This document shows, in pieces, positions 1 through 10,791 of a DNA stretch of 34,021 bases. Location of the stretch: assembly GCA_003427395.1 (NCBI GenBank), contig BFEA01000367.1:258712-292732 (forward strand), in the 5' to 3' direction. Origin of the DNA: Chara braunii (Eukaryota > Streptophyta > Charophyceae > Charales > Characeae). The notes below the pieces were generated by a model. It did not search any database and was not told the origin of the DNA. It saw only the letters and a list, made by a program, of their open reading frames with translations. Made by a program: the position numbers and the translations under genes. The first letter of the stretch is position 1; each line of letters opens with the position of its first letter.

Positions 1-437
1 TGTTTTTCCCGCTTTTTCGCCCGAAAACGGCCGGAAAACAGCCAAAAACCCGACTGTCGGGTTTTGCCGTATTTCCCTGCTGTGCGGTGTGGTGGGTGGG
101 GGCGGGGACCGTTNCCGCTCCGATACCAATGTAGCGGCCCCACAAGGTGTGGTGCTCCGGTAGTGACAGAGATGGAGATGGAGGAAGGAGGGAGCAAGGT
201 GCACAGCGCAGCTCCCCACGCAAGACTCCAACGCACGTACTCCAAAATGTGCCAATGAAGAATGAGACTGAAAACAGACAATGGCTGGGGTATACCCCAG
301 CGGACTGACGGGACTGGACTGGACTGGCTGGTACCGACAGAGGTACCGGCCTGGACTGGCCAACCCCGAATACAACACAGGCCTGTGAGAACAGGCCAAG
401 GGGCTGGTCTCACAGGCCAACCCGAGGTCCGCTACAA
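1..437. other. Left-edge stretch without a recognisable gene
   Basis: If the downstream zinc-knuckle block is ORF1, the DUF4283-like part of ORF1 should lie here. I cannot recognise it in any frame. The first 60 bases are rich in C-rich runs and short inverted motifs, and differ in texture from the AC-rich sequence that follows. A single N at 114 interrupts one frame. The segment is either heavily decayed ORF1 or another repeat. Confidence 0.3.
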
Positions 438-1748
438 TGGTGCCATGTCTGCAAATGCAGAGGCCACCTTTACACAGACGACATGTCCGGTAAATCAACG
501 CAAGCTTCCCAAGGGCCTGGTAATCCAACATCAATCGGACTTGGGGGCTGGCTCCCGGAAGACGAAGTTTATGAGAGGTGGGTATCTCGAACGAGGAGGG
601 GAAGACCAAGGGCAATCGGTCCTGGGAAGGGGAAGGCACCCCCAAAAGGGTGCCGGACAGGGCCAGGCTACCCCATGAGACGGGAGAGAACCAAGCCTCC
701 CCTGGCAGAACGAATACGAGCAGAAGGGCACAAGTAAGGGTCCCCGGCTATCAGGCGGCAGCATCTGCGGAGACGGGAAAGTTCCCTCAGAACAGACAAC
801 CCCGGGCTCCGGCTCTAAGAGACACCCCGCTGTTCCCTCGGAATGACGAAAAGGGCAAAGGCCCTAAAGACCCTGATGGGGGGCACACCCAACACAAATT
901 GCAACGATCTAACCCCCAGAAGGGAGGAGCCAGGGAGCCCAAAAAGCAACCAGAACAACGGAGAGAGACAGAGGGAGAGACGAGGAGGAAGAGGATGGAG
1001 AGATACGGGAAAGTACCACTTCAGGATAAAAGGAAAACCCATAGGGGGCAACCCGCAGGCCATTGGCAGTCTTGTCAAGACAGCTCAGTGCTTCCCCCGG
1101 CACAACCCCAACAGTTGTTCTCACTGATACACAGCGGAGGAAAAATGACGGGCCAGCCAGACCAGGCTCAGAAATTGCAACAGATAAAATCTCAGAGTGA
1201 ACCTGGCGTCCCCCTCAGGCAACCCCAACAACCTTCCCCCGCACCACTTCAGAAGGGACACCCAGCACCTCAGGAGCAGGACCACCCCGAGGCCCCCCTC
1301 CAACACCCTCGGAGGTCCACTTCCGAGCTGCCGGTGTCATCCCCAAAGGAAAAGGCAGCACCTTGGGAACCCCGCGAAAGAACAACAGGCCAAAATAACA
1401 AGGCACAACCGGGAACAGAAGCAGCACCCCACAGAGGCACAGCAAGCTGGCCAGCAGGCGGTGCAATGTGGTGTAAGCATGGTTGGCCCCCAAAATGCCC
1501 CCCAAAATGCACTGCGGTTGCTAGCTGAGAACCAGGACCAACAGGGTGCATTCACAGTTGACCAGCAAAATGCGTCCCAGGCACCAACCGAGATCCAGGA
1601 ACAACAGAAGGAGGACCTGACAGAACTTGGTCTCACGCTAAATAAGGAGGACGCCTCAAAAAACAAGGAAGGTAAGGGCAGATTAGCAATAACTCAGCAG
1701 ACAAAGGAGCAATTGGGGGTCCTGCCGCCTGCAGGCAAGGGGAGGTGA
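438..1748 (+). pseudogene. LINE-C ORF1 remnant with zinc-knuckle-like motif (nucleic-acid-binding chaperone)
   Basis: ORF1 proteins of plant-type L1 elements bind element RNA. In the frame of position 438 the translation reads W-C-x2-C-x4-H (Cys at 441 and 450, His at 465), matching the W-C-x2-C-x4-H of LINE-A ORF1 near 15319. The last cysteine is absent, so the knuckle is degenerate. It is followed by a W-L-P then R-W-V block resembling the WLP...GWVY block that follows the knuckle in LINE-A and LINE-B. The coding signal then moves between frames (ORFs 483-737, 578-1528 and 1197-1748) through a Gln- and Pro-rich, low-complexity tail. That pattern is typical of ORF1 C-termini and of frameshift decay. 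No single intact frame remains. The long antisense ORFs here are shadows of the AC-rich composition. Confidence 0.45.
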
Positions 1749-1917
1749 ACTGACGCCCATGGACAATCACCAAAACGGCACTTCTGTCCACGCTGAGGAG
1801 ATTATTGTAGGCGTAGCTCAAATCACAATGCTCCGCACAAAATTGAAACAGGTCAACCGGTAACAGGTAACCCCTGTCAAGATCAGCAAGACCAGCAGAG
1901 GTCACGGGGTAAAGCGG

Positions 1918-2043
1918 AGGTAGCTCCCCGCCAATAGATGGAGCCTTCGGCGCCAGGACCTACTTACCGGGAATGCTCTTATCACCTCGTTAAGTTGGTT
2001 TCCCGTATACGAAGTTTCAAAAAAAAAAAGAAAAAAAAAAGAA
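1918..2043 (+). mobile_element. Short 5'-truncated LINE (or SINE) 3' end with poly(A)
   Basis: From about 1918 the sequence matches the 3' end of LINE-A (22480-22596). Shared blocks are AGCTCCCC-CCAATAGATGGAGCCTTCG, then GCTCTTATCACCTCGTTAAGT, then CGAAGTTT followed by an A-rich tail broken by two G (2019-2043). Similarity to LINE-A is lost upstream of about 1918, so only some 100 bp of element plus tail is present. This is either a severely 5'-truncated LINE copy inserted in LINE-C, or the tail of a SINE that shares the LINE 3' end. A less favoured reading is that it is the natural 3' end of an ORF1-only element. I could not identify a convincing target-site duplication. Confidence 0.65.
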
Positions 2044-4446
2044 AAGGCTCAATCTGCACAGAAACATCAGGGACCACTCAATAAGATGGCGACCCCACAG
2101 GCGCAGATGGGGAAGCACGGGCGGCTCCCCAATGAAACAAACAGGAGCCTGCTCAGGACGGCCGAAGAAACACTAAATATCGAACACCCTCTCAGGTGAC
2201 CGGAAATCCCGCTGCCACAGACCTCACTCCTCAGATGAAAGAAATCGTACCTGAAGTTACGGGGGAGAGGAAATTTAGTCATTTATTCTACCCCTCCCCC
2301 CATGAAAATCATGAAATGGGCAACAAGAACAGCAGTTCCCACTTCATTGAGTGGGATGACGAGTAGGAGCCGGGCGAGCAGTCACAGACGGCTGAGGAGA
2401 GGGGGGAATCTCTGACACCACATGAGGGAATGAAGGAGGAGCCCACCCCGCTTCCGCCTGGCCCGGCTGTCCACCCTCGAGAGGTAGAGGTGCAGATGGG
2501 AGAGGCCCGGCAAGAGCCTCCCGCCTGGGATCGCAGCATGAGTGGCAAGCCATGCCTCGGCTGTTAAAAGGTAGTGACTTTGGTCTGGAGGCAACAGCTG
2601 CTGCAAAAACAACCCCCCTCCGGTGCCATATGGACGGGGAAGCCCCTTCCCCGCATCACATGGATGTGGAGGCCCCTGAACAGAATGGGGGCAACCACGC
2701 AGCAGGTCCCAACCTGCAACAACACGTGGAGGTGGAGACCCTCTCCCCCCCTCCCACCCCTGCTGCCCAAACGCTGGAGCGCGCCCCGGAGACTCACCCT
2801 CCCAACACCGCAAACGTGGTACCGCCCAACTGGCCAAATGCCCCGATCCTGCAGTGGGCGGCGCAGATACAGCAGGAAATTGGGATCTTTCCGCAGGGCT
2901 GCCTCCTATCTGAGACAATGTCGTTAGTAGTTGCACTCCTAGGTCTCTCAATATGGCAAATGCAGGTGAGGAATAACTGTGCCTGGCTGTACATGGGGCA
3001 GACTCTGCATGAAATCCTTCAGCCTCAGCACCCCCAGCAGGTCCATCCCCAGATCCGGCTGGAAGAAGACCAGGCACACCAGGTACAAACTCAGGCTCCA
3101 GAGTCTATGGAAGTGACCACCACCCTCTTGCCCCCCACAGCAGCGGGGGATACAACACAGACCAGGCACGGACACAGACAACAAACAGACAAAAATAGCG
3201 AACTGGGCACTGGAAGAGTATCTGCACAGCACAAATATAGTGATAGCAGATGCTCTACCACAGCGGTATCAGGTGTCCATGGCCGACATGATTGCAACCT
3301 GTCCACCGATGGTGGAAACAGTAGATGTATTGTCGTCCGTCTCAAAGTGGACTGGTCTCACGTCATATACCTCACAAGAGGAGTGGTGGACAAAGTTATA
3401 CGAAGCAGTGTTTTCAAAATACAGCCAACAGATGGCACTGGCGACAACCCACAAACGGCACTGACACACGGCCGGCAACAGAACCTGGGCAACATCCAAA
3501 CGGTGGACTTACCTCACAATGCCATCAACCCTGCGAACCAACAACCTCCTCCGATGCACTTGATGGAAAACATTGCCCTCTGGATGCCGCTCGTGGATGA
3601 CCAAACCGCAGAAAAAAATCTGAGCATGTGGCAGACAACGCTCCCTCAGCGAGAAGGTCCATTGCCGGTGGGTGCAACGGACAGACAGATGATCACGAAG
3701 TAGAAGCACTGACAACCATATACCTGCTCTCCTCATCAGTGGGGGAAGACAGTGAGGAAGAGGAGGAAGGGGTCCAGGGAATGGTGGACAGCAAGGATTC
3801 CGCCGATCAAAAAGCAGGAGGGAGGGAGGATCGTGTAGGCAGCCGTGCCGAAGGCAAAGTGGCAACCAGACGGTTCACAGACAGGAGGAATGGAATCTGA
3901 CGAACCTCAGGGACAACACTTTCCTGTGGATGGCCAGCCACGGTACCATCACGGGGCAACTACCGTTTGGAATGCTGAAAGTCGAATCGAACTACCAAAA
4001 GTTGCCAACTGGGGTACAGGGTGGAGAGGTACGCCAGAAAAGCAACGCATGATAAATCATATCAATGCCACATGGAAGGCGAGTATGCAGGACCTCACTG
4101 CCTGGTTATCCAAGTCACAAGCGCTCCCCTTCACCCTGCAGATTCACCCGGTACTCTTGGTCCTCCACCCGGGAGAGAGGACAAAAAACAAAAGCATTCT
4201 CCAAAACATAGAGTGGTTCACAGAAGAGGAGTTGTGGCTCCTTCCAATTACTAGGCTCAGAACCAGCCACATCTGGATGTCATATCATATCAGGCATATT
4301 TTGGGGTGGTACTCACGCACGGACTCTTCTCCGTCCAGTAGGCCCATTTGGCCAGAGAGCTGGCACAGTGAGATCTACCAACCACCTGAACGCCAGAGCA
4401 CAGGAAGGATAACATCCACTAATACCAGACTTCCTAATGGCTGACA
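2044..4446 (+). pseudogene. LINE-C distal ORF1 / inter-ORF region, decayed
   Basis: Around 2230-2275 one frame reads MKEIVPEVTGERKF, which lines up with LKEVVPELTRERKF in LINE-B (minus strand, about 30980-31030), a segment lying between the ORF1 knuckle and ORF2. The longest open stretch is 2552-3703 (383 codons, no recognised domain, Pro, Gln and His rich). Good coding-like sequence then appears in other frames (3240-3464 and 3845-4444), with Trp-rich and acidic stretches (a run of Glu near 3750-3770). I recognise no family beyond the LINE-B match. Frame switching and stops show it is not functional. Composition is AC-rich as in 438-1748, which supports a single element across the short insertion at 1918-2043. 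Confidence 0.45.
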
Positions 4447-4662
4447 AACCGACTTTTAATGCACGAAGTGTGTACCAGGGGGCATCCCACCAACACCTCA
4501 CAAAACACAACACACAGATCCCGCTCTCACATCATGAGCTGGATACCGTCTCCCCTCTTCTGTCCCCCTTCCCACCCAAGGTACCAGAACTCCCCCCCGA
4601 GTGGTCCCTCCTCCAATGAGGAAGCTCCCCATCTGGGCAAAAGAGCTGATGAAGCAGATCCG

Positions 4663-5022
4663 GATGTGCGTTCAATAAATGTAAATGGCATACCCGAGGC
4701 CATGCAACCAAAGAAAAATGTTATTTGGAACATGATTCAGAACGGGGAATCAGGGTACTGGCCAGATGCGGTGTGTGTCCAGGAAACACACCTCTTTGAC
4801 AACCCGATGCATGTGGCCAGGGCAAAGGAAATCTGGCCATATTCGTCCTTTGAGGCACATACAACCACATGCCATTCAGCAGGGTGGCCATTTGGCTACC
4901 CCCAGCATCTAGACAGAAACCGCTTATGGTAGAAAAGAACACAGGGCGGGGGAGGATTTACATGATTGCACAACTGGGGGATGAAGAGTTGTGCATAGCC
5001 AATGTGTATGCTCCCATCTCTT
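4663..5022 (+). pseudogene. LINE-C ORF2 fragment: APE-type endonuclease N-terminal half
   Basis: LINE ORF2 begins with an apurinic/apyrimidinic-like endonuclease that nicks the target DNA for target-primed reverse transcription. The translation carries the expected order of motifs: RSINVNG (metal-binding Asn), then WPDAVCVQETHL (catalytic Glu in QETHL), then a PF-like VAIWLPP block and NVYAP. The same order is seen in LINE-A from 17773 and LINE-B from 29887. A one-base frameshift near 4880 (a G-rich spot) moves the reading from the frame of 4459 to that of 4869. The reading ends right after NVYAPIS, where the poly-T of the minus-strand LINE-B begins. The GDFN, SRID and DH motifs and all of RT are missing from the window. 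Confidence 0.8.
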
Positions 5023-5023
5023 G

Positions 5024-5050
5024 TTTTTTTTTTTTTTTTTTAAGCACTTG
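5024..5050 (-). mobile_element. LINE-B 3' terminus: poly(A) tail (poly-T on plus strand) and last bases
   Basis: Eighteen T (5024-5041) mark the poly(A) tail of a minus-strand LINE that broke the LINE-C endonuclease. The next nine bases (5042-5050) are the last bases of the LINE-B 3' UTR. They continue, across the gypsy insertion, into 25145 onward, which matches the reverse complement of the LINE-A 3' end. The target-site duplication of LINE-B cannot be checked because its 5' junction is not in the window. Confidence 0.8.
5047..5050. repeat. Target-site duplication of the gypsy element, left copy (CTTG)
   Basis: CTTG immediately precedes the TG of the 5' LTR and recurs right after the terminal CA of the 3' LTR (25145-25148). 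Because of a shared A it can also be read as the 5-bp ACTTG. A 4-6 bp duplication is normal for Ty3/gypsy integration. Confidence 0.75.
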
Positions 5051-6148
5051 TGTGAGGAACAAGCCCTCAAGGGGCCCTAACAGACATCACATTGTTCTGG
5101 GCTAAGGCCCCCACTAAGCCAAGTGCCCGCCTTAAGTGAAGGCGGGCCTGACTATCAAAGGCAAAATTCGACATTTCCATATGTGGGTATTCAGGCTCTT
5201 GCAGCACGCCAGTTGGTTGGGAAGACGCGTGAGCCTCACAATGCTGCGTCATACAGTTGGCCCAGGCCTTGACAGTTGCGCCTGGGCACACATACGCAAA
5301 GCAGGGCCGATACATTGGGAAGCAGGCCTTCGGCCTTTGCAAAAACAGTAGTGCCAAAGCACCTGCCGGGGAGCCCTGCACAGATGCAGCAAACAGCCCA
5401 AGTCCGGAGACTCAGGCCGTGCCTAACTGCAAAGGGCCCAGGCCCTCAACTGTAGTCTCGGGCCTGGGCACAGGGTCTGGGACCCAACCGGAAGCTACTA
5501 GAAGCTTCCAGCCAGGCCACACACAGCATCCAGGAGGCTGCCACTTCCACAAAAGGAAGGAAGCAGCCCAGGCCAGGCATTCTGGCCAGCGCTGGCAATG
5601 CGGAAGTGCTGCTGCGCTCTCGCTTGATGCTGCGCTGCTGCCAAGGGCGCTGACAGGGCGCGAGAGGTGAAGTGGGGTGCTGCAGGGCAGGGGGGCGCAG
5701 GCAGCCATAGCCGGGCTGCTGGGCGCCAGGGGGTACAGCGGATGATCAGGTGGTCTTCAGGGAAGGAGGCGCTGTGTGGGGTAATCAAGGTCGGATTGAG
5801 GGTGACGACATACGTACGTGGTACATGAAGAGAGGTCGGCGATGGTGTTGGCAGTCATGTACATTGGTCTTCGAGAGTCGAAGTGATCCTGTTGCGTGAA
5901 CCGGCTGTAGGTAGGCTAGTCAGGTAGAGTAGGCTGGGCGTCGAATGCCAGACAGGAGAGAGCGACTTTGGATACTGTGTTGGTGTGGCCTACGGGCTTG
6001 GACATTGGCTCATTACTTCATTGTATTGCTCTATATGGATGGTTTTCTCGGTGCATTTGTACTCTCTGCTTGGGACACGACTACTTGTTCAGCTGTGTGA
6101 TTTCGCAACTTGGTTTTATGTATATCGCTCACACTCATATTCCTTGCA
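5051..6148 (+). repeat. 5' LTR of the gypsy element (1098 bp)
   Basis: Starts TGTGAGG and ends TTGCA, with the primer site three bases beyond. It carries the element promoter and polyadenylation signals, which I cannot place exactly. The first two thirds are GC-rich with many GGCC/GGGC motifs; the last 350 bp are AT-richer. It includes a perfect 9-bp hairpin (GCCCGCCTT-aagtg-AAGGCGGGC, about 5127-5149). Relative to the 3' LTR it has 20 extra bases near 5990-6010, and lacks the ~127-bp segment at 24671-24797. A 137-codon open frame (5257-5670) is present in both LTRs but resembles no protein I know. Confidence 0.93.
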
Positions 6149-6151
6149 ATT

Positions 6152-6163
6152 TGGTATCGGAGC
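6152..6163 (+). other. Primer-binding site, initiator tRNA-Met type
   Basis: TGGTATCGGAGC starts three bases after the LTR end. It differs at one base from TGGTATCAGAGC, the usual complement of the 3' end of plant initiator tRNA-Met that primes minus-strand cDNA synthesis in many LTR elements. Confidence 0.85.
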
Positions 6164-7407
6164 TGGTTGGTGATCGCCGCTGACCTGGCACCGGCGACAT
6201 TGTGACTTGCTGCGCTGACGATGCTTCATGTGCAGTGAGGATACTTTGCCGCTGGTTGATTAGCGGGGCCTAGGTGGAGAGGCCAGCCGCTGGAAGGCTG
6301 TGGCGACAGCGGGTGTATGCATGATGATGAGAGTATGCTGACGTGGCATTTTGGCTGAGGTGGCACTGCATTGCGTTGTGGGTGGTACCGAGGCTAATGA
6401 TCGGTCATCGAAATGCACGTCGGCCCAATTGGTGAGAAACCTGTGGTTGGGGGCAGCTATCTCCAGGTATGTTGTTCCCATTCCTTATCTACCCTGTCAA
6501 TCTCTTCTTACCGTGAGGAAGTGAGTCCAACTTGAGTGTCTTCTCTTTGGTGAGGAGTCGTGTGCGCTCTATCTTGAGAGACGACATTCTTCTCGGTGGC
6601 GCATCTGGCAGGAGAGGGCGGTGCCTCTGAAGGGCCCTGGTCGAAGCACGGGTCACGATCACCATGCCAACCCATGGGTATTAGCACACGCAGGCCATGC
6701 TGCTTTGTCCATTGAGGCTCTTTGCTGCGCTGATAGAAGTGGTGTGCGGACTGACCAGTCCTACGGAGACGCTCCCAGACCGTCTATAAACATTTTTGGT
6801 TGGGGTCTGAACTGCCCACTGGCTGTGATCGTCGTCCTGATTGCGACGTTAAAGAATTCCTGAGGACTCCAGGGGTTGTCCTTCAATTGCCTCTTGATCA
6901 GCCAGATCAGTCAGACGTAAGGCTCGTTGGACGCGAGGGTAAATAAAGGGCAGGCTGGTCATAAGTATACTTCTTGGGCACAGGGGTGGGCCGTGGTTGC
7001 ACACCTTAGACACCGCAGCTTGATGATGCTCATAGGTACGTTGGATACAGGGGAAGGGGATTCCAATTGTGAACTCAACTGAACATCACTACCATTTGTG
7101 CATACATCTGCTCACATTAGTCTAAGTTTTATTTTTGATTAGTTGGTTGACCGACTGCTGACACCTAACAGACAGACTAGAGTAGGACTGTAATCTACCA
7201 TAGTCAGTTCTTCTCGAATCTTCTGTGCTGAACTAATCACGATAGACCTAGACAATGTGTACAGTTTGTGTAGGTTTTGTTGATGTCGCTTGAATAGTAG
7301 TCTAGGTAACTCGCCGGACATTTATTTATTTATTATTAGATCCGGTCAGACGCATGCTGCGGTAGGTGCCAAAGAGGACATTAGTGCAGACAACGTCTGC
7401 CTAGCCC
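6164..7407 (+). other. Gypsy leader (5' untranslated region) between PBS and gag
   Basis: About 1.24 kb with no convincing coding sequence; the short ORFs here resemble nothing. The packaging signal would be expected in this region but cannot be identified by eye. A TATAAAC string at about 6785 and a TTTATTTATTTATTATTA run at 7320-7338 are the only simple signals seen. Confidence 0.6.
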
Positions 7408-9253
7408 ATGAGCGAATCAAACGAGGGGGAGGATAGATCTGACGATAGGAGGCAGACACGACGGGATACCGCTAGGATACCTGTTGTGTTCCATGTTCTA
7501 CTACAAGGAGACGAAAGAAGGCTTAGGGCCGAGACAAGGGCCCGCAATCTAGAGACTGCGAGAGCAGCAGCAGCAGCGGCTGAACGTGCGTTAGCAGCAG
7601 CAGCAGCTAGCGCTGTAGCTAGGGCTACCTCGGCAGCAACTTCTGCTGCAAACTCAACTGGTCAAGGGTTGGGCATGCCGACCAGTTCACAGTCCATCTC
7701 CAGTACGTCAGGAGCAGGCACTAGTCAGATGGCGGGCTCGCAGTTCAGCTTGCCGCCTCCACACACCAGGGAGCAGATGGAGATCCAGCAAGTCGAGAGG
7801 ATCCGCTTGAGGCTAGAAGAGGAACTCAGGCAGGCTACTAAAAGAGAGAAAGAGATTAGAGATAGGAGTGTTAGACTCGAGGGTAGGGAGACAGACAAGG
7901 CTGCGCTAGAGGGGTTAGATGACTCGACCCTTAGTAATAATGAAAAGATTCTGAAGGCGAGCATCCTGTCCATGCACGCATACATGGACAGTAAACTGGA
8001 TACAATCCAGGACACCTTGGACCAGATCCTGAATGCCATGCACAAACCAGGGATCAGACCAGCAGTCTTGCCATCGCTGCCATTCTCAGCGACGATAGGC
8101 CCTTATGCCGCTCAGTCTGGACCACCACCAAGTGGTCCATCAACAGCAGCCTTATCTCAAATTGTTACTTCTTCATCTTCCAGTCCAGCGACTGGTGCTA
8201 CACCACAGTCGCCACCTGTCTCGCCAGCGGGACAACAATTTCCTTGGTATCCCAAGACCCCCCTGAAACCACCTCCAACCTTCTCAGGAGACAAGAAGGA
8301 CGAGGCTCTCGACATGTGGTTGAGAACGGTGCCAGTGTGGGTGAGGGCAAAGAGGACATTGGTAGAGGAGGAAGTGAGTACTGTTGCATCCTACTTAGAG
8401 GGTTCAGCAGCTCGCTGGCTTAATGGATTGGTAGCTTCAAAGGGGTTCGGCAGGAACATGGGTGATTGGGCGTAGACCCACCCTAGAGAGCTTTATGGAC
8501 TTAGTGGAGGCTCGATGGCACAACCCTCAGCAGACACAGATTGCCACTGATGGGCTTTTAAAGCTTGATGCTAGAAAGTACAAGTCAGTGCGAGAACTTA
8601 CCACAACCGTAGAGCACTTGATCGTGGTCCCAGGAGTGGAGTACAATCCACAGGTCTTATTGACCATGTTCTTGAGATGTCTTCCCACAGACATCAAGAA
8701 CTTACTAGCCAGCGAGGCTCGCTTAGAGTATCACACCTTTGAGACATTCAGTAAAAAGGCCTTAGATTTAGAGGCTACACTGGGTAGTGCTCAAACCCCT
8801 TCTACGGATGGGAGGAAGAAGAAAACTCCACAAGAATGGAAGAAGAAGGGTAGTCGATTGATGATGGTTGATTCCGAAGGGAATCAAATTGAAATCGATG
8901 ATGTTTCTGAACTTGTGGAGGGTGCGAAGTTAGACGGCGAGGAGAGTGCTGAGAGTAGCAACCTCGCCGCAATGGTTAAGACTAAGGCAGTAGGCCACGG
9001 CAAGGGCGGTCGGCAAAGGAGTCAGGGGCAGGCCGCTAACCCAAAAAAGATAGTCGCTTGGGTTAGAGCAGGGTTGGATCAGGAAGTGTGGCGAGATCGT
9101 TGGTCGCGTGGTGCTGGCATAAACTGCGACGAGTACGACCATACAGAGTTCAAATGTAAGAACCCGAAGGTCTCGCAGAAGATCCCTCCTAAGGGTGGGT
9201 TTCCTTTTTCTCAAGCTGGGGCCTCTACGAGCTCCAACTCGGGAAACACTTAG
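7408..9253 (+). pseudogene. Gypsy gag polyprotein (capsid/nucleocapsid), frameshifted
   Basis: Gag builds the virus-like particle that packages element RNA. From the ATG at 7408 the product has a charged N-terminus, an Ala-rich stretch (about residues 50-80), a predicted coiled coil (about residues 118-215, Glu/Arg/Leu-rich), a Pro/Ser linker, then the capsid core of the Retrotrans_gag type (FSGDKKDEALDMWL ... GSAARWLNG). The frame is lost at about 8460-8475. It resumes in the frame of 8462 with the rest of the capsid core (ARWHNPQQ ... LLTMFLRCLP) and ends at 9253. The nucleocapsid knuckle at about 9113-9160 reads G-x2-C-x4-H-x4-C, so the first cysteine of the CCHC is replaced by glycine. 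The start at 7408 is the first ATG of the long frame. Confidence 0.88.
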
Positions 9254-10791
9254 GGCCGGTAGAAGATGTAGCTGCTTCTACTTTCGTTGAAGCGGGTGAT
9301 GTACCCTCCCCGATTCAAGAGTTGGCCAAAGCTATTGATTCCTTAGTCACCCCGCAGACGCATTCGGACCCAACTATACTCTGTACGTTGGATGTGTCTG
9401 AAGCCTTAGAGGACCTTCAAGGTGAGTGGTCGGCAAGGGACCCTCGTGAGTCCTGGGTGGCACTAAGTAGAGGTCCTAGAGAGGAGCACTTCGTTGTGGA
9501 AGTTGGTGTGGGTGGTCGCAAGTGCGGCGCCTTCGTAGACATTGGCTCCACGCGAAACTTCATAAGTCGCGACTTGGTTGACAGACTGTGCCTAAAGGAC
9601 CGGGTGCAGCGCCTTAGTAGACCGGTAGCATCTCCTTTGGCCAACAAAGAGCGCATAATGGTGGAGGACTACGTTAAAGATGTAGTCTGCACCTTCTCCT
9701 ACCCAGGAGGGGAGATAAATCATAAGATATTATTCCTGGTGAGCGACGAGTTGCCCTTTGACATGTTGTTGGGCATGTACTACCTCGAGGGTGCCAAGCC
9801 CCAGTTTGACTGGGACAAGAAGGTGTTGAAGCACGAGTTGCCTAGTGGGAGAACCTTTAGACTGGCTAAGTACAAAGCTAGTAGGTTAATAGACTCCTAT
9901 GGGTGCTTTTGCGCATCAGTTTTCTATAATTATTATAAACAGAACCAAGAGGAAGGAATGTACTTAGTCTATGTCTCTGCAAAAGGGGAGGCCGTTAAAA
10001 CACCCCCAGAGATAGAGACCATCGTCGCTAAGTACCCTGATCTGTTCGAGGAGCCCTCAGGAGTCGTAGACAGGGAGGTTGTCCATGCCATAGAGATCAT
10101 CCCAGGTAGCAAGACACCTAAAGGGAGAATCTATAGGATGGCTCCGACCGAGTTGGACGAGCTTCATCGGCAACTGAAAGAGCTCTCAGAAAAGGGTTGG
10201 ATACGGCCTAGCACTTCCCCCTTTGGCTCACCAGTTCTTTTTGTTCCAAAGAAAAGGGGAACACTAAGGATGTGCATTGATTATAGAGGCCTCAATGCCA
10301 TCACCGTTAAGAACGCAGAGCCTCTACCACGCATCGACGACCTATTGGATAGGGTGCAGGGATGTAAATACTATACAAAGATAGACTTAAAATCCGGCTA
10401 CCATCAGATTGCCATAAAACCAGAGGACCAACACAAAACCGCATTTCAGACCAGGTACGGTCTGTATGAGTTTGTGGTGATGCCCTTTGGCCTTTGCAAT
10501 GCGCTGGGTACATTCCAGCACGCCATGAATAGGATCTTCCATAACTACTTAGATAAGTTCGTTGCTGTGTACCTCGACGATATACTTATCTTTAGTAGAA
10601 CTGTCGATGAGCATGCTCAACATGTAGACAAAGTACTTTCACTCCTCCAGCAACACAAGTATAAGATAAACCCAGAGAAATGCGAGTTCGGTCGCACTCG
10701 AATCTTGTACTTGGGTCATGAAGTATCTGCGGACGGAATTAGGCCCGAAGATGCGAAGGTGGCTAGCATTAGGGACTGGCCACGACCCTAG
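9254..10791 (+). pseudogene. Gypsy pol: aspartic protease and reverse transcriptase
   Basis: The protease matures Gag-Pol and the RT copies element RNA to DNA. The frame of 9322 opens just after gag, with no ATG at that point, consistent with expression as Gag-Pol. The protease active site at 9538-9546 reads D-I-G in FVDIGSTRNFIS, where DTG or DSG is expected; a single C-to-T change would explain the isoleucine. A later LLGM motif matches the flap/ILG region. RT motifs follow: CIDYRGLN, KIDLKSGYHQI, FGLCNA and the catalytic YLDD at 10570-10581. The frame ends at a TAG (10789-10791) in the thumb region (DWPRP-stop-SVTEVRSF), where related elements normally have Gln. The frame continues intact on the far side. 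Confidence 0.9.

Larger units (their letters stand above)
1..5022 (+). mobile_element. LINE-C: old L1-like non-LTR retrotransposon, 3' part cut off by LINE-B
   Basis: This is the outermost host layer of the nest. Its coding remnants run in LINE order: a zinc-knuckle-like block of ORF1 (438-467), a distal ORF1 segment matching the same region of LINE-B (around 2230), and an APE-type endonuclease start (from 4663) that stops abruptly at about 5022, where the poly-T end of LINE-B begins. The missing remainder is expected beyond the right edge of the window, on the far side of LINE-B. The composition is unusually rich in A and C on this strand compared with LINE-A and LINE-B, which suggests a separate subfamily. 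The true 5' end is not seen and may lie left of the window. Treating 1-5022 as one element is inference, because a LINE-type 3' tail sits inside it at 1918-2043. Confidence 0.6.

Noticed and set aside
815-3077. Long antisense ORFs in the LINE-C region (for example 2382-3077 minus)
   Set aside because: They oppose the LINE reading, are low-complexity, and result from the AC-rich composition.
5257-5670. 137-codon ORF conserved in both LTRs (also 24162-24575)
   Set aside because: The sequence is GC-rich so stops are rare in several frames, LTRs are copies of one another, and the product resembles no known protein.
6781-6790. TATAAAC as a promoter in the gypsy leader
   Set aside because: It lies 630 bp after the LTR and PBS, where no promoter is needed, and has no supporting context.
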